The translations under genes were made by a program, and so were the position numbers. Shown one piece after another: positions 25,686 to 34,567 of a stretch of 34,567 nt of DNA. The notes below the pieces were generated by a model. That model had not been told where the DNA came from, searched no databases, and was given only the letters and a program-made list of their open reading frames with translations. Origin of the DNA: Acidobacteriota bacterium (GTDB lineage: Bacteria > Acidobacteriota > Terriglobia > Bryobacterales > Bryobacteraceae); NCBI GenBank assembly GCA_028876805.1, contig JAGWQP010000020.1, positions 1-34,567 on the forward strand. The letters run 5' to 3'. The first letter of the stretch is position 1; each line of letters begins with the position of its first letter.

Positions 25686-26474
25686 ATGCGTTTGATTTAT
25701 ATTGGACTGACGGTAGTGCTGGCGGGAAGCGCTTGGGCTGACACGGTGACCTTGCGCAGCGGTCGGGTGATTCAAGGCACGTACTTGGGAGGCTCCGCAC
25801 GCCAGGTCCGAATCGACTCTGGGGACCAGGTTCAGACCATCGACGTGGGCGATATCGCAAAGATTGAGTTTACGGCGACGGAGGCGTCGCAGCCCGCGCC
25901 CCTCGCGCCGCGCGCCGATTCCGGCAAGGTGTTCCGCCCCGACGCGAGCAGCACGGCTGCGGTTCGGTCGGCGGCCGAACTGCCAGCCGGAACCAACATT
26001 GTCGTTAGGATGATCGACGGAGTGGACTCCCAAACCAACTCGGTGGGGCAGACGTTCGCGGCAAGCATCGATGAACCGGTGATGCTGAACGGCGATACGG
26101 TGATTGCGCGTGGCGCCGACGTCGTGGTCAAGCTCGTGGACTCCAAAGAATCCGGTAAGCTCACGGGGCGGTCGGAACTAACGCTGGATCTGGTTTCGGT
26201 CAAAGTCAACGGCAGGCCGGTGGATATCAACACGCAGACCGTCTCGCGCGAGAGCGCGTCGCGCGGCGAGCGCACAGCGAAGGTGGCGGGAGGGGCGGCA
26301 GCGCTTGGCGCCATCATCGGGGCGATTGCCGGGGGCGGAAAAGGCGCGGCCATCGGAGCTGGCGCGGGCGCCGCGGCCGGGGCCGGAGCCGAAGTGGTCA
26401 CCAAGGGGCAGCGGGTGAAGATTCCTTCGGAAACGCGGTTGACTTTCGTCCTGGATACGCCGGTTCGACTCTGA
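25686..26474 (+). CDS. Secreted glycine-zipper protein (copy 2)
   Basis: Signal peptide MRLIYIGLTVVLAGSAWA, LPAGTNIVVRMIDGVDSQTNSVGQTFAASIDEPVMLNGDTVIARGADVVVKLVDSKESGKLTGRSELTLDLVSVKVNG, zipper GGAAALGAIIGAIAGGGKGAAIGAGAGAAAGAGAEV. Confidence 0.78.
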   Translation: MRLIYIGLTVVLAGSAWADTVTLRSGRVIQGTYLGGSARQVRIDSGDQVQTIDVGDIAKIEFTATEASQPAPLAPRADSGKVFRPDASSTAAVRSAAELPAGTNIVVRMIDGVDSQTNSVGQTFAASIDEPVMLNGDTVIARGADVVVKLVDSKESGKLTGRSELTLDLVSVKVNGRPVDINTQTVSRESASRGERTAKVAGGAAALGAIIGAIAGGGKGAAIGAGAGAAAGAGAEVVTKGQRVKIPSETRLTFVLDTPVRL

Positions 26475-26478
26475 CCGG

Positions 26479-27978
26479 CTAGCGGCCGTCGGCGAGATCC
26501 AGATCCTGCTCCAGGTCTTGGGCCTGCTGAACCCGGAGAATCTTCGCTTTGGTCGATTCTAGCGGCGCATCGGACACCTCGACATCGAAGGAGCTGAGCA
26601 GGCGGTAGCTGCCCGGCGCCAGATCGGTAAATTGATATTGGCCTTGGGCATCGGTGCGGGTCACCTGGGGATCCTTGACCCGGCGGGCGGCCTGATCATA
26701 CGCCTCCAGGTACACGGGAGCTCCAGCTACTGGCTGGTGGCTCGATCCGGTGACCATGCCATGCACCGCTCCCGGCATGGCGGAGAGCTGAAAATGAACC
26801 GTCTCGGAGGTGCCCGCGAGCAGGACTTCGTTCCAACCGTCCGCACGGCCGGTGTTGCCGCCCTGAGACCGTGTGCCGGAAAAACCCGCCACAAAATACC
26901 CGGGTACGGGCGCGAGCGCAAGATCCCATCGTCCGGGCAGAAATTGGAGGCGATCGCCGGCTAGTTGAAGAGTTTGGGTCTTGCCGGTGCCGGCGAGATC
27001 TTTGCGGCGGGCGAGCACCAAAACCATACGGGCATCGACCGGCTGGCCCTGACTGTCCTTCAACACGAACTGCACGTCCGGCAGCGGGCGCAACTCCACA
27101 CGGATGTCGCTACGATCGCGATTCACCACCATCGGTTGGTAGGCTGCCTGAATGACACCCGTCCGCGGATCGGCGGGACCTTGAGCATAGAGTTCGTACT
27201 GGCCGGAAGATGTGGGATTGAAGTAGAAATTCCCGGAGGCGTTGGAGGCCGTCGTCTCCGCGCCCGTATCGGACACCAGGGTCACGTTGACCTGCGCGGG
27301 AGGATAGATCTGGCCCGAGAGACTGAGCAGGTTGCCGGCGAGCGGACGAATGTTGATGTCATCGGTCTGTTGATCGAGTGTGACCTCGATCGAGGTGGCG
27401 TCGTCGGCGCGCAGAGTGTCCCGGTAAAACGTCGGGAGGTAGCCGCCGTCTTCATACTGCCGCGCCACCGTCCGGATGTAGTATTTTCCGGGCTCCAGAC
27501 CGGCGATGCGGTAGCGGCCGCGCTCATCGGAACGGGAGCGGGCTACCAGTTCAAGTGGCCGGGCCACCCGATACGCCACCACGTCGTGCTCGGGCAGCCC
27601 CACGTCGCTTTCGTCCAGCACCGTTCCGGCGATAGACCCAAAACGCGGCAGGGGGATGTTCAGGACCTTCGATTCTCCGGCCTGGACCACAATCGGGATC
27701 CCCGACGCTCGCCAGCGTTTCTGTCCGTAATTCACCGGCGCGAAGCCCGGCCGCGAAACCGCCATCAAGTAGGCGCCGCCGGGCAGTCCAGAGAACTCAA
27801 ACGTGCCGAACTGGTTCGTGCGAGTCGACGCGGTTCGTTCGGCGACGCCGGACACCGGTTCGAGAACCACTAACGCGCGGGCCAGCGGACGCCCCGTCTG
27901 ATTTTCGACCACCGTGCCGCGGATGGCCGCGGCTTGAAGGGAGCCGGCGCCGAGCGCGATTAGCAACCATCTCCGCAT
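26479..27978 (-). CDS. Secreted carboxypeptidase-regulatory-like (CarboxypepD_reg/Cna-B-like) multidomain protein
   Basis: Signal peptide, IRGTVVENQTGRPLARALVVLEPVSG...TNQFGTFEFSGLPGGAYLMAVSRPGF, further repeats (SDERGRYRIAGLEPGKYYIRTVA; TDAQGQYQFTDLAPGSYRLL). Confidence 0.8.
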   Translation of the reverse strand: MRRWLLIALGAGSLQAAAIRGTVVENQTGRPLARALVVLEPVSGVAERTASTRTNQFGTFEFSGLPGGAYLMAVSRPGFAPVNYGQKRWRASGIPIVVQAGESKVLNIPLPRFGSIAGTVLDESDVGLPEHDVVAYRVARPLELVARSRSDERGRYRIAGLEPGKYYIRTVARQYEDGGYLPTFYRDTLRADDATSIEVTLDQQTDDINIRPLAGNLLSLSGQIYPPAQVNVTLVSDTGAETTASNASGNFYFNPTSSGQYELYAQGPADPRTGVIQAAYQPMVVNRDRSDIRVELRPLPDVQFVLKDSQGQPVDARMVLVLARRKDLAGTGKTQTLQLAGDRLQFLPGRWDLALAPVPGYFVAGFSGTRSQGGNTGRADGWNEVLLAGTSETVHFQLSAMPGAVHGMVTGSSHQPVAGAPVYLEAYDQAARRVKDPQVTRTDAQGQYQFTDLAPGSYRLLSSFDVEVSDAPLESTKAKILRVQQAQDLEQDLDLADGR

Positions 27979-28044
27979 AGCGTAAAGATTATTGACGCAC
28001 TACCGGCGGAAAAAGCGCAACCCACAGGCCGACCGGGAAATCCC

Positions 28045-28458
28045 TTAAAGGTGGTAAAGCATCGCATACACGACGACACCGGTCACGCTGACGTAGAGCC
28101 AGATGGGCAGCGTCCACCGCGCCAGCTGGCGATGCTTCTGGTAGCGTCCGGCGCGGCCGCGGCGTAGCGTAATGATGGCCAGAATCGGCACCAGCGCCGC
28201 CAGCACCGTATGGCTTGCCAAGATGCTCAAGTATATCGTGCGGATTGCGCCGGTTTTCGGAAACCGCACCGAGCCCACCTGGTAGTGATACACCAGGTAC
28301 GAGACTAGGAACAGGCAGGAGACCACAAACGCCGTCTGCATGACCTTGCGATGGGTTGTGATGCGCTTCCGCCGGATCAACCGATAGCCCCATACGAGCA
28401 GCACGGCGGCAGTCGCGTTCAGCAAAGCGTTCACCGTGGGCAGCAGCGGCGTCGTCAT
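28045..28458 (-). CDS. DUF420-family membrane protein
   Basis: Four TM helices, RKRITTHRKVMQTAFVVSCLFLVSYLVYHY...IRTIYLSILASHTVLAALVPILAIITLRRG...HRQLARWTLPIWLYVSVTGVVVYAMLY. Confidence 0.82.
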   Translation of the reverse strand: MTTPLLPTVNALLNATAAVLLVWGYRLIRRKRITTHRKVMQTAFVVSCLFLVSYLVYHYQVGSVRFPKTGAIRTIYLSILASHTVLAALVPILAIITLRRGRAGRYQKHRQLARWTLPIWLYVSVTGVVVYAMLYHL

Positions 28459-29036
28459 TTCTCGCGCTCCAACCGGCGGACATCGGCGAGCAGCCGACTG
28501 GGAAAGTCCCGTTCCGAGAAGCCATAGTAGCCCCGGATGCGCCCCTTCCGATCAATGAGGGTGAAGCGGGTGCTGTGGTCCAGGCGGCCGTCCACCCGAT
28601 TCAGATGGAACACGTTGAGCCCCAGGTGATCGAGCCGGACCGGTTCACCGGTCAAGAAAAACCAGCGTCCGGGGGGCGCCAGAAAGTGCTTCGCGTAAGC
28701 GTCGAGCACCGGCGGCGTATCGCGGGCCGGGTCCACGGTGAAAGAAACCAGCCGCACGTCCGCGAGATCTCGGGTCTCGGTTTCGACCTGGCGCATCCGC
28801 TCGCTCATCATCGGACACGGACCGGGGCAGTGGGTGAAGATGAAGTCAGCCACCCAGATGCGGCCGTTGAGTGAATGGCTGTCGAAGGCGTAGCCATCCT
28901 GCCGAGTGAGCTCGAACGGCGGAACCCCGCCCAGCACCGGTAACGCGCGCCCTCCGCAGCCAATGAATGCGCCGAGCAAAGCAGCGACAACGAGACCCCC
29001 GACTCCTGGCCCCCGAGTTCCGGCTCCGACCCTCAT
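28455..29036 (-). CDS. SCO1/SenC-family copper chaperone
   Basis: WVADFIFTHCPGPCPMMSERMRQVE (CxxxC), VSFTVDPARDTPPVLDAYAKHF, DHSTRFTLIDRKGRIRGYY. True start ATG 29036; the track ORF is over-extended upstream. Confidence 0.9.
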   Translation of the reverse strand: MRVGAGTRGPGVGGLVVAALLGAFIGCGGRALPVLGGVPPFELTRQDGYAFDSHSLNGRIWVADFIFTHCPGPCPMMSERMRQVETETRDLADVRLVSFTVDPARDTPPVLDAYAKHFLAPPGRWFFLTGEPVRLDHLGLNVFHLNRVDGRLDHSTRFTLIDRKGRIRGYYGFSERDFPSRLLADVRRLEREK

Positions 29037-29773
29037 GCCGCGCTGCGCGTCGTTTTCTGCTTGGCCATCATGCCGCACAGCAGCAACAGGCCGAGTCCGA
29101 ACGCGAGGGTGACCAGCAGGCTTTCGGCCCCACCCGGAGTGATGTTCGGCAGACGCAGCGTGTGATTTAACAGCGAAAGCGCGTACGTCAGCGGATTCAC
29201 CCGCATGATCAACTTCATCCATCCCCGCGCCTCGGAAAGCGGAAACAGCGCGCCCGACACCATCCACATCGGCATCAGCAGCAGATTCATGATGGCGTGA
29301 AATCCAGCGGTCGAATCCATCTTCCAAGCGATGGCGAAACCCAGGCCGGTCAGCGTAAACGAAATCAGGAAAACCGCCCCCACTACCGGGAGCACTTCAC
29401 CCGCCTGAAGACTCATACCGGCGAGCGGGGCGAAGGCCAGAAAAATCACGCCTTGAATCCATGCCAGGGTGGCGGCGCCTAGAATCTTGCCCAATACCAT
29501 GCTGGTCCGCGGTGCCGGCGAGACGAGCATCGACAACAGAAAGCCTTCGCGCCGGTCTTCGATGATCGAAATCGTGGAGAAGATCGCCGAGAACATCACG
29601 GTCAGCACCAGCGCGCCGGAAAAGAAACGCCCGAGAGTGTTGGAACCGTAGCCGATCAACAGCCAGATCACGAGCGGCGACGCGATGACGCCGAGTAGGC
29701 GGCTCTTCTGGCGCCAGAAGCGGATTAGCTCGCGTTGCCAAAGCGTCGCGGCGGGGAGAAAGAAACTACTCAA
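29033..29773 (-). CDS. ABC-2 type transporter permease
   Basis: About six TM helices, WQRELIRFWRQKSRLLGVIASPLVIWLLIGYG, EDRREGFLLSMLVSPAPRTSMVLGKILGAA. TTG start at 29773 overlaps the stop of the ATPase gene. Confidence 0.87.
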   Translation of the reverse strand: MSSFFLPAATLWQRELIRFWRQKSRLLGVIASPLVIWLLIGYGSNTLGRFFSGALVLTVMFSAIFSTISIIEDRREGFLLSMLVSPAPRTSMVLGKILGAATLAWIQGVIFLAFAPLAGMSLQAGEVLPVVGAVFLISFTLTGLGFAIAWKMDSTAGFHAIMNLLLMPMWMVSGALFPLSEARGWMKLIMRVNPLTYALSLLNHTLRLPNITPGGAESLLVTLAFGLGLLLLCGMMAKQKTTRSAA

Positions 29774-30674
29774 TGGAGGCTCCTGTCTCGCGAACGAAGA
29801 CGTCTTCGAGCGTCGGCTTGTGCAGGCCGACGGATTCAATGGCGCCCGGGAAAGCCTCAACCACTTCGGTGATGAAGCGGTGGCCGTTTTGGATCTCGAC
29901 CCGCACCAGACCGTCCATCACCTTGGGTTTGAGGCCGAAGCGCTGCTCGATTCGCCCGGACAGCGATGAGGTGTCGTTCGCCTCGAGCACCACCACGTCG
30001 CCGCCGATGCGAGACCGGAGCTCGCGCGGGCTGCCGTGGGCGACGATCCTTCCCTGGTGCAGCAGCACCAGCCGGTCGCAGCGGTCCGCTTCTTCCAAGA
30101 TATGGGTGGTCAGCAGAATCGTGACACCCTCGCGGCTGCGCAGGTTTTCCACGTGGAGAGAAAGGTCGCGGCGAGCCGCCGGATCCAGGCCCGTCGAAGC
30201 TTCATCCATCAGCAATACCGGGGGCCGGTGCAGGAGCGCCTTGGCGATCTCGACGCGGCGACGCAGGCCGCCGGAGAGCGTCTCCACCAGATCCTTGCGG
30301 CGGTCGGCGAGGCCGAGTTGGTGCATGGCGTGCTCCATCCGCTCGCCGAGCGCCGCTCCGCTCAGCCCGTGCAAGTGACCCTGGCTGCGCAGGTTCTCTT
30401 CGACCGTGAGCGCTTTGTCCAGGCTCTGGGTCTGGAACACGACTCCCACGTGGCGCCGCACCTGGGCCGGTTCGCCGACGACGTCGTAACCGGCTACGAC
30501 GGCCCGGCCGTCGCTTGGAACCATCATGGTCGAAAGAATCCGGAATAGGGTGCTCTTGCCGCCACCGTTTGGCCCCAACAGCCCGAAGATCTCGCCTGGT
30601 TTCACATCGAAACTGATCTCGGAGAGGGCCACCCGCTCGCCGTAACGATGAGTCAGGTTTTGGACTTCAATCAC
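29766..30674 (-). CDS. ABC transporter ATP-binding protein
   Basis: Walker A GLLGPNGGGKSTLFRIL, signature LSGGLRRRVEIAKALLHRPPVLLMDEASTGLDP, H-loop TTHILEEADRCDRLVLL. Confidence 0.94.
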   Translation of the reverse strand: MIEVQNLTHRYGERVALSEISFDVKPGEIFGLLGPNGGGKSTLFRILSTMMVPSDGRAVVAGYDVVGEPAQVRRHVGVVFQTQSLDKALTVEENLRSQGHLHGLSGAALGERMEHAMHQLGLADRRKDLVETLSGGLRRRVEIAKALLHRPPVLLMDEASTGLDPAARRDLSLHVENLRSREGVTILLTTHILEEADRCDRLVLLHQGRIVAHGSPRELRSRIGGDVVVLEANDTSSLSGRIEQRFGLKPKVMDGLVRVEIQNGHRFITEVVEAFPGAIESVGLHKPTLEDVFVRETGASIE

Positions 30675-31591
30675 AGCCCCGGCCTATCCAGGATCATCAG
30701 GCCGTAGATGAGCGGCAGGTAAAGCACGGACGTCATCAAGACACTGCGCGCACGCAGGATGTTGCGGTCCAGCGCCACGCGTACGCCCGAATACAAAAAC
30801 CACAGCCCGAGAACCAGCGCGCCCAGACCGTAGACGATCCCAGACATCCCCATCAACGCCGGAGTGAGGCTGACAGGAATCAAAGCCATGCCGTACACCA
30901 CGATTTGCCGCGCGGTCGAGCGGCCATCGGGCTCAACCACCGGCAGCATTCGAATGCCGGCCCGCGCGTAATCCTCTTTGTACATCCACGCAATGGAGTA
31001 AAAGTGCGGGAACTGCCACAAAAACAGAATCGCCCCCAATACCCACGCTTCTCGGCTCACCGCGCCCGCCGCTGCGGCGTAACCGATGACGGGCGGCATG
31101 GCACCCGGAATCGCGCCTACAGTCGTCGACCACCACGTTCTTTGTTTGAGCGGCGTATACAGAAACAGATAGCTGGCTAGCGTGAAGGCACCGATCACAC
31201 CCGAAAGCAGGTTCACCCCTAGCCATAACTCCACAAAGCCCGCGATTGAAAGCGCAACGCCAAACGCCAGTGCGCGCTCGGCCGAGAGCCGCCCGGCTGG
31301 AAGAGGGCGGCGAGCGGTGCGGCGCATGCTGCGGTCCGCGTCGCGCTCGTACCATTGATTGAGCGCCGCCGTGCCGGAGGCGATGAGGCAGGTGCCGACG
31401 ATCGTATGCACGAGGGAAACGAGATGGATCGTTCCCAGCAACGCGCGCCAACCCGAAGAGCGTGGCAGCCCGAAAAAGTAACCGATCGCTGTGCTCATCA
31501 GGATCAGCCAGGTAATGCGGGGCTTGGTAAGTTCGACGTAATCGCGTACGAGATGACCGGTCTGTGGTTTGGAAGTCAACCCGGGAACCAT
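30671..31591 (-). CDS. ctaB: Protoheme IX farnesyltransferase (haem O synthase)
   Basis: YVELTKPRITWLILMSTAIGYFFG, NQWYERDADRSMRRTARRPLPAGRLS, YTPLKQRTWWSTTVGAIPGAMPPVIGYAAA, WQFPHFYSIAWMYKEDYARAGIRMLPVV. Confidence 0.93.
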   Translation of the reverse strand: MVPGLTSKPQTGHLVRDYVELTKPRITWLILMSTAIGYFFGLPRSSGWRALLGTIHLVSLVHTIVGTCLIASGTAALNQWYERDADRSMRRTARRPLPAGRLSAERALAFGVALSIAGFVELWLGVNLLSGVIGAFTLASYLFLYTPLKQRTWWSTTVGAIPGAMPPVIGYAAAAGAVSREAWVLGAILFLWQFPHFYSIAWMYKEDYARAGIRMLPVVEPDGRSTARQIVVYGMALIPVSLTPALMGMSGIVYGLGALVLGLWFLYSGVRVALDRNILRARSVLMTSVLYLPLIYGLMILDRPGL

Positions 31592-31688
31592 GTGGAAAAG
31601 CCGGTGCCTTTATTGTAAACGTTTCCGAGCGCCCCCGCCAGGTTGCGGAAGGGCGTGGCCGGTGAGCCATATGCGTCCTCGGGCAGTC

Positions 31689-31717
31689 TTGCTTTTTGTG
31701 CAGTTCGGGAGCATAAT
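31689..31717 (+). promoter_or_regulatory. Candidate sigma70-type promoter for the TonB-dependent receptor gene
   Basis: TTGCTT (31689-31694), 17-bp spacer, CATAAT (31712-31717). Gene ATG at 31836 implies a leader of about 110 nt. Confidence 0.45.
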
Positions 31718-31835
31718 TTCCTCTATTCGCATCATTCCTCTCTGATCTCTGGGAGCCCTGTCGGCGCGGCACGGTTTGAGCGAAATCGGAATTTTAGGTT
31801 AGTAGACAGAACCTTTGTAGCGAGGAGAGGTGAAC

Positions 31836-34567
31836 ATGCGTTCCTTTAAGCGGTTTTCTGGCTTTCGGCCGGTAGCTTCATTCGGGGTTTTCGCCCTGTG
31901 CCTGGGGACTCTCGTCGGCTTCAGCGCCCCGCCGGTGTGGGCACAGAACGCCGCGGGCGGCGTTATCTCCGGCCAGGTGACCGATCAGCAGGGAGCGGCC
32001 GTACCAGGCGCCAGCATCAGGCTGACGGAGACTTCAACCAACTCCACGACCAACACTACCACCAACGACGCGGGCCGCTATACGTTTCCGACGGTTTCTC
32101 CCGGCGTCTACGACCTGGTGGTGACCAAGGAGGGTTTCGCGCTGACGCGGATGCCTGCGCAGAAGGTAGACGTGGGCCTCGCGCTGACCATCAACGTCGC
32201 GCTGCAACTCGGCCAGCCCTCGACCATCGTCGAAGTCTCCGCTGCCGCAGGCGCAGATCTGCAGACGATGAACTCCACGGTCGGCTCGACCATCTCCGGC
32301 GACGCACTGCAGTTTCTGCCCAATCTTGGACGCGATGCCTCGACTCTGGCCACGCTGCAGGTGGGCGTGACGGCGTTCGGAAATACCGGCGGAGCCAATC
32401 AGGATCAGAACAGTTTCCAGCTCGACGGCGGCAACAACAGCAACGATATGGATGGCAATCAAAGGACTTATACGCCCAGTAACGGCTACACCGGCACTAG
32501 TTCGACCGGGGGCTCTCCCTCGGGGGTGATGCCGACTCCCGTCGAGAGCATCGAGGAATTCAAGATTGGGAGCAGTAACCAGACGGCGGACTTCGCCGGC
32601 GCAGCGGGGAGCCAGGTCCAGATGGTTACCAAACGCGGGACCAATTCCTTCCATGGCGCCGCCTACGAACACTACTTCGCAGCCAATGTTGGCGCCGCGA
32701 ATCTATGGAAGAACAATCACACTCCGTCTGGAGGCCTGCCTTATACACCCCTGCCCGCCACTCACCGCAACCGCTTTGGTTTCGCCGGAGGCGGTCCGAT
32801 CAGCCCGAAATTCTGGGGAGGCAAGACCTATATCTTCGCCAACTACGAAGGCTTTCGTTTCCCGCAGACTACTACCTTCGAGAAGGCCGTCCCATCGGTG
32901 CTGTTGCGAAACGGAATTATTCAGCTCCCGGACGCTAACCGCGTCTATCAGGCCTATAACCTGAACAACGTCCCGGTTACCGTGAATGGCGTCACCTATC
33001 AGCCGGCCACCTGCTCGAACGGCTCTTTTTGCGATCCGCGAGGGCTTGGGTTTAATCCGATCGTGAAGCAGATCTGGAACACGATGATGCCGTTGCCGAA
33101 CGATCCCCAGTACATCGTCGCGAACGGCGTTTCCGACGGCGTGAATCAACAGGGTTATCTGGCGAATATCCGACTGCCGCAGAGCTCCGATTTCCTCGTG
33201 GTCCGGCTGGATCATGACTTCGGCGATAAATGGAAATTCATGTCGAGCTATCGCTACTATCGCTTCCTGCAGTTAGCGACCACGCAGGTTGACATCGGCG
33301 GGGTGCTGCCAGGCGACCAATTCGGCGTTCCTTCATCGTCGGCACCGCGGCCGCAGAAGCCCTCGTTTTGGGTGGCCGGGTTGACGGGCACCATCACGCC
33401 GAATCTCACCAACGACTTCCATGTGAGTTACCTGCGTAACTTCTGGCAGTGGTCGACTGTCGGCGGCCCCCCTCAGCTTCCTGGCCTCGGCGGCGCGCTA
33501 GAGATGGGTGGTGAAGGCGCCGCGGTGAATGCCCTGATTCCTTACAACGTGGACTCGCAAAATACCCGCAAACGGTTCTGGGATGGGCAGGACTGGCTCT
33601 TGCGCGACGATCTCAGCCTGCTCCATGGCAATCACCTGTTCCAGTTCGGCGGCTCCTACCAGCGCAACTTCGACTATCATCAACGCAATGACAACGGTGT
33701 CGGCATCGATACGTCCCTCACCTATCAGCTCACGAACGGAACCGGCATCAACTTTACCAGCCAGCCGGCCGGTCTGCCCGCCACCCAAGTCACTAACTGG
33801 CAAAACCTCTACGCCCAGGTGCTGGGCCTGGTCAGCCAACCCCAGGTGATGTACACACGCAGCGGCTCGAATCTAACTTTGAATCCGCCGGGAACACCCG
33901 GTTTCGATCAAAGCGTGATCCCGACGTACAACGTTTACGTGAGTGACACCTGGCACATGAAGCCGACCTTCACCTTGACCTATGGACTGGCCTACACGCT
34001 CGAGATGCCGCCCTACGAGCTCAACGGGAAACAAGTCGGCCTCACGGACCCGTCCGGCAAGCCGATTGTGTTAACCGACTTCCTCGCTGAAAAGCAAAAG
34101 GCGGCGCTGGCGGGTCAGGTTTACGACCCGACGGTCGGGTTTGCGACCATCCGCAATATGAGCCCCTCGCTCAAGTATCCGTTCGACCCCTTTTATGGAG
34201 GACTGAGCCCGCGAATCGCGGCGGCCTGGAATCCCAGTTTTGACAGCGGCCCTCTCGCGAGCGTGTTTGGCCATGGCAAGACGGTGATCCGGGGCGGGTA
34301 CAGTCGCATCTACGGCCGGCTCAATGGCGTGGGCTTGGTTCTGGTACCTCTGCTCGGCACCGGGTTGTTGCAACCGGTGTCCTGTATTGGCGCCAGCGCA
34401 ACCGGCCAATGCCTCGGAAACGGCGGGGTCGATCCAATCACCGCGTTTCGGATCGGCGCCGATGGCATGACGGCACCGCTGCCGGCGGCTTCCCAGACTC
34501 TCCCACAACCGTACCTGCCCGGCGTGAACGGCAGTGCGGCGGCCGGTGACGGCTCGCAGCTCGATCC
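31836..34567 (+). CDS. TonB-dependent receptor / Oar-like protein with N-terminal carboxypeptidase-regulatory domain (partial, runs off window)
   Basis: Absent from the ORF track because no stop occurs before the window end. Signal peptide MRSFKRFSGFRPVASFGVFALCLGTLVGFSAPPVWAQ; GVISGQVTDQQGAAVPGASIRLTETSTNSTTNTTTNDAGRYTFPTVSPGVYDLVVTKEGF; plug-like VESIEEFKIGSSNQTADFAGAAGSQVQMVTKRGTNSFHGAAYEHY. Confidence 0.9.
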   Translation, partial: MRSFKRFSGFRPVASFGVFALCLGTLVGFSAPPVWAQNAAGGVISGQVTDQQGAAVPGASIRLTETSTNSTTNTTTNDAGRYTFPTVSPGVYDLVVTKEGFALTRMPAQKVDVGLALTINVALQLGQPSTIVEVSAAAGADLQTMNSTVGSTISGDALQFLPNLGRDASTLATLQVGVTAFGNTGGANQDQNSFQLDGGNNSNDMDGNQRTYTPSNGYTGTSSTGGSPSGVMPTPVESIEEFKIGSSNQTADFAGAAGSQVQMVTKRGTNSFHGAAYEHYFAANVGAANLWKNNHTPSGGLPYTPLPATHRNRFGFAGGGPISPKFWGGKTYIFANYEGFRFPQTTTFEKAVPSVLLRNGIIQLPDANRVYQAYNLNNVPVTVNGVTYQPATCSNGSFCDPRGLGFNPIVKQIWNTMMPLPNDPQYIVANGVSDGVNQQGYLANIRLPQSSDFLVVRLDHDFGDKWKFMSSYRYYRFLQLATTQVDIGGVLPGDQFGVPSSSAPRPQKPSFWVAGLTGTITPNLTNDFHVSYLRNFWQWSTVGGPPQLPGLGGALEMGGEGAAVNALIPYNVDSQNTRKRFWDGQDWLLRDDLSLLHGNHLFQFGGSYQRNFDYHQRNDNGVGIDTSLTYQLTNGTGINFTSQPAGLPATQVTNWQNLYAQVLGLVSQPQVMYTRSGSNLTLNPPGTPGFDQSVIPTYNVYVSDTWHMKPTFTLTYGLAYTLEMPPYELNGKQVGLTDPSGKPIVLTDFLAEKQKAALAGQVYDPTVGFATIRNMSPSLKYPFDPFYGGLSPRIAAAWNPSFDSGPLASVFGHGKTVIRGGYSRIYGRLNGVGLVLVPLLGTGLLQPVSCIGASATGQCLGNGGVDPITAFRIGADGMTAPLPAASQTLPQPYLPGVNGSAAAGDGSQLD

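Noticed and set aside
1-34567. CRISPR arrays, tRNA/rRNA genes, transposases, integrases or prophage genes
   Set aside because: No repeat-spacer arrays, no tRNA-like cloverleaf or rRNA sequence, and no transposase/integrase motifs recognised. The window looks like ordinary chromosomal accessory/core DNA.

Overview
This is a GC-rich chromosomal window, most likely from an Acidobacteriota (Bryobacterales/Solibacter-like) genome. The lineage is inferred from gene content only. From left to right it contains: (1) a two-component module with a PhoB-like regulator, a PhoR-like kinase and a second PhoB-like regulator; (2) a minus-strand run of metallophosphoesterase, prfB (RF2, with a programmed +1 frameshift absent from the ORF track) and a Sua5/YwlC protein; (3) a PilT-like ATPase; (4) an expanded cluster of secreted proteins of unknown function, with DUF6152-like companions and one gene fusing the two families; (5) a multihaem c-type cytochrome and an aromatic-acid-type MFS transporter; (6) a compact ECF sigma / anti-sigma / unknown ORF / TPR-CHAT protease cassette; (7) two glycine-zipper paralogs with strongly structured leaders; (8) a translationally coupled cytochrome-oxidase-assembly cluster (CtaB, ABC, ABC, SCO1, DUF420); (9) a TonB-dependent receptor truncated by the window end. 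The most striking observation is at 12515-13114. The track shows two short ORFs that are one continuous reading frame, interrupted only by an in-frame TGA at the second Cys of an AhpD/carboxymuconolactone-decarboxylase CxxC motif (CPF-TGA). The TGA is followed 18 nt later by a perfect 7-bp hairpin with a GUA loop. This is the layout of a bacterial selenoprotein (CxxU) with a bSECIS element.
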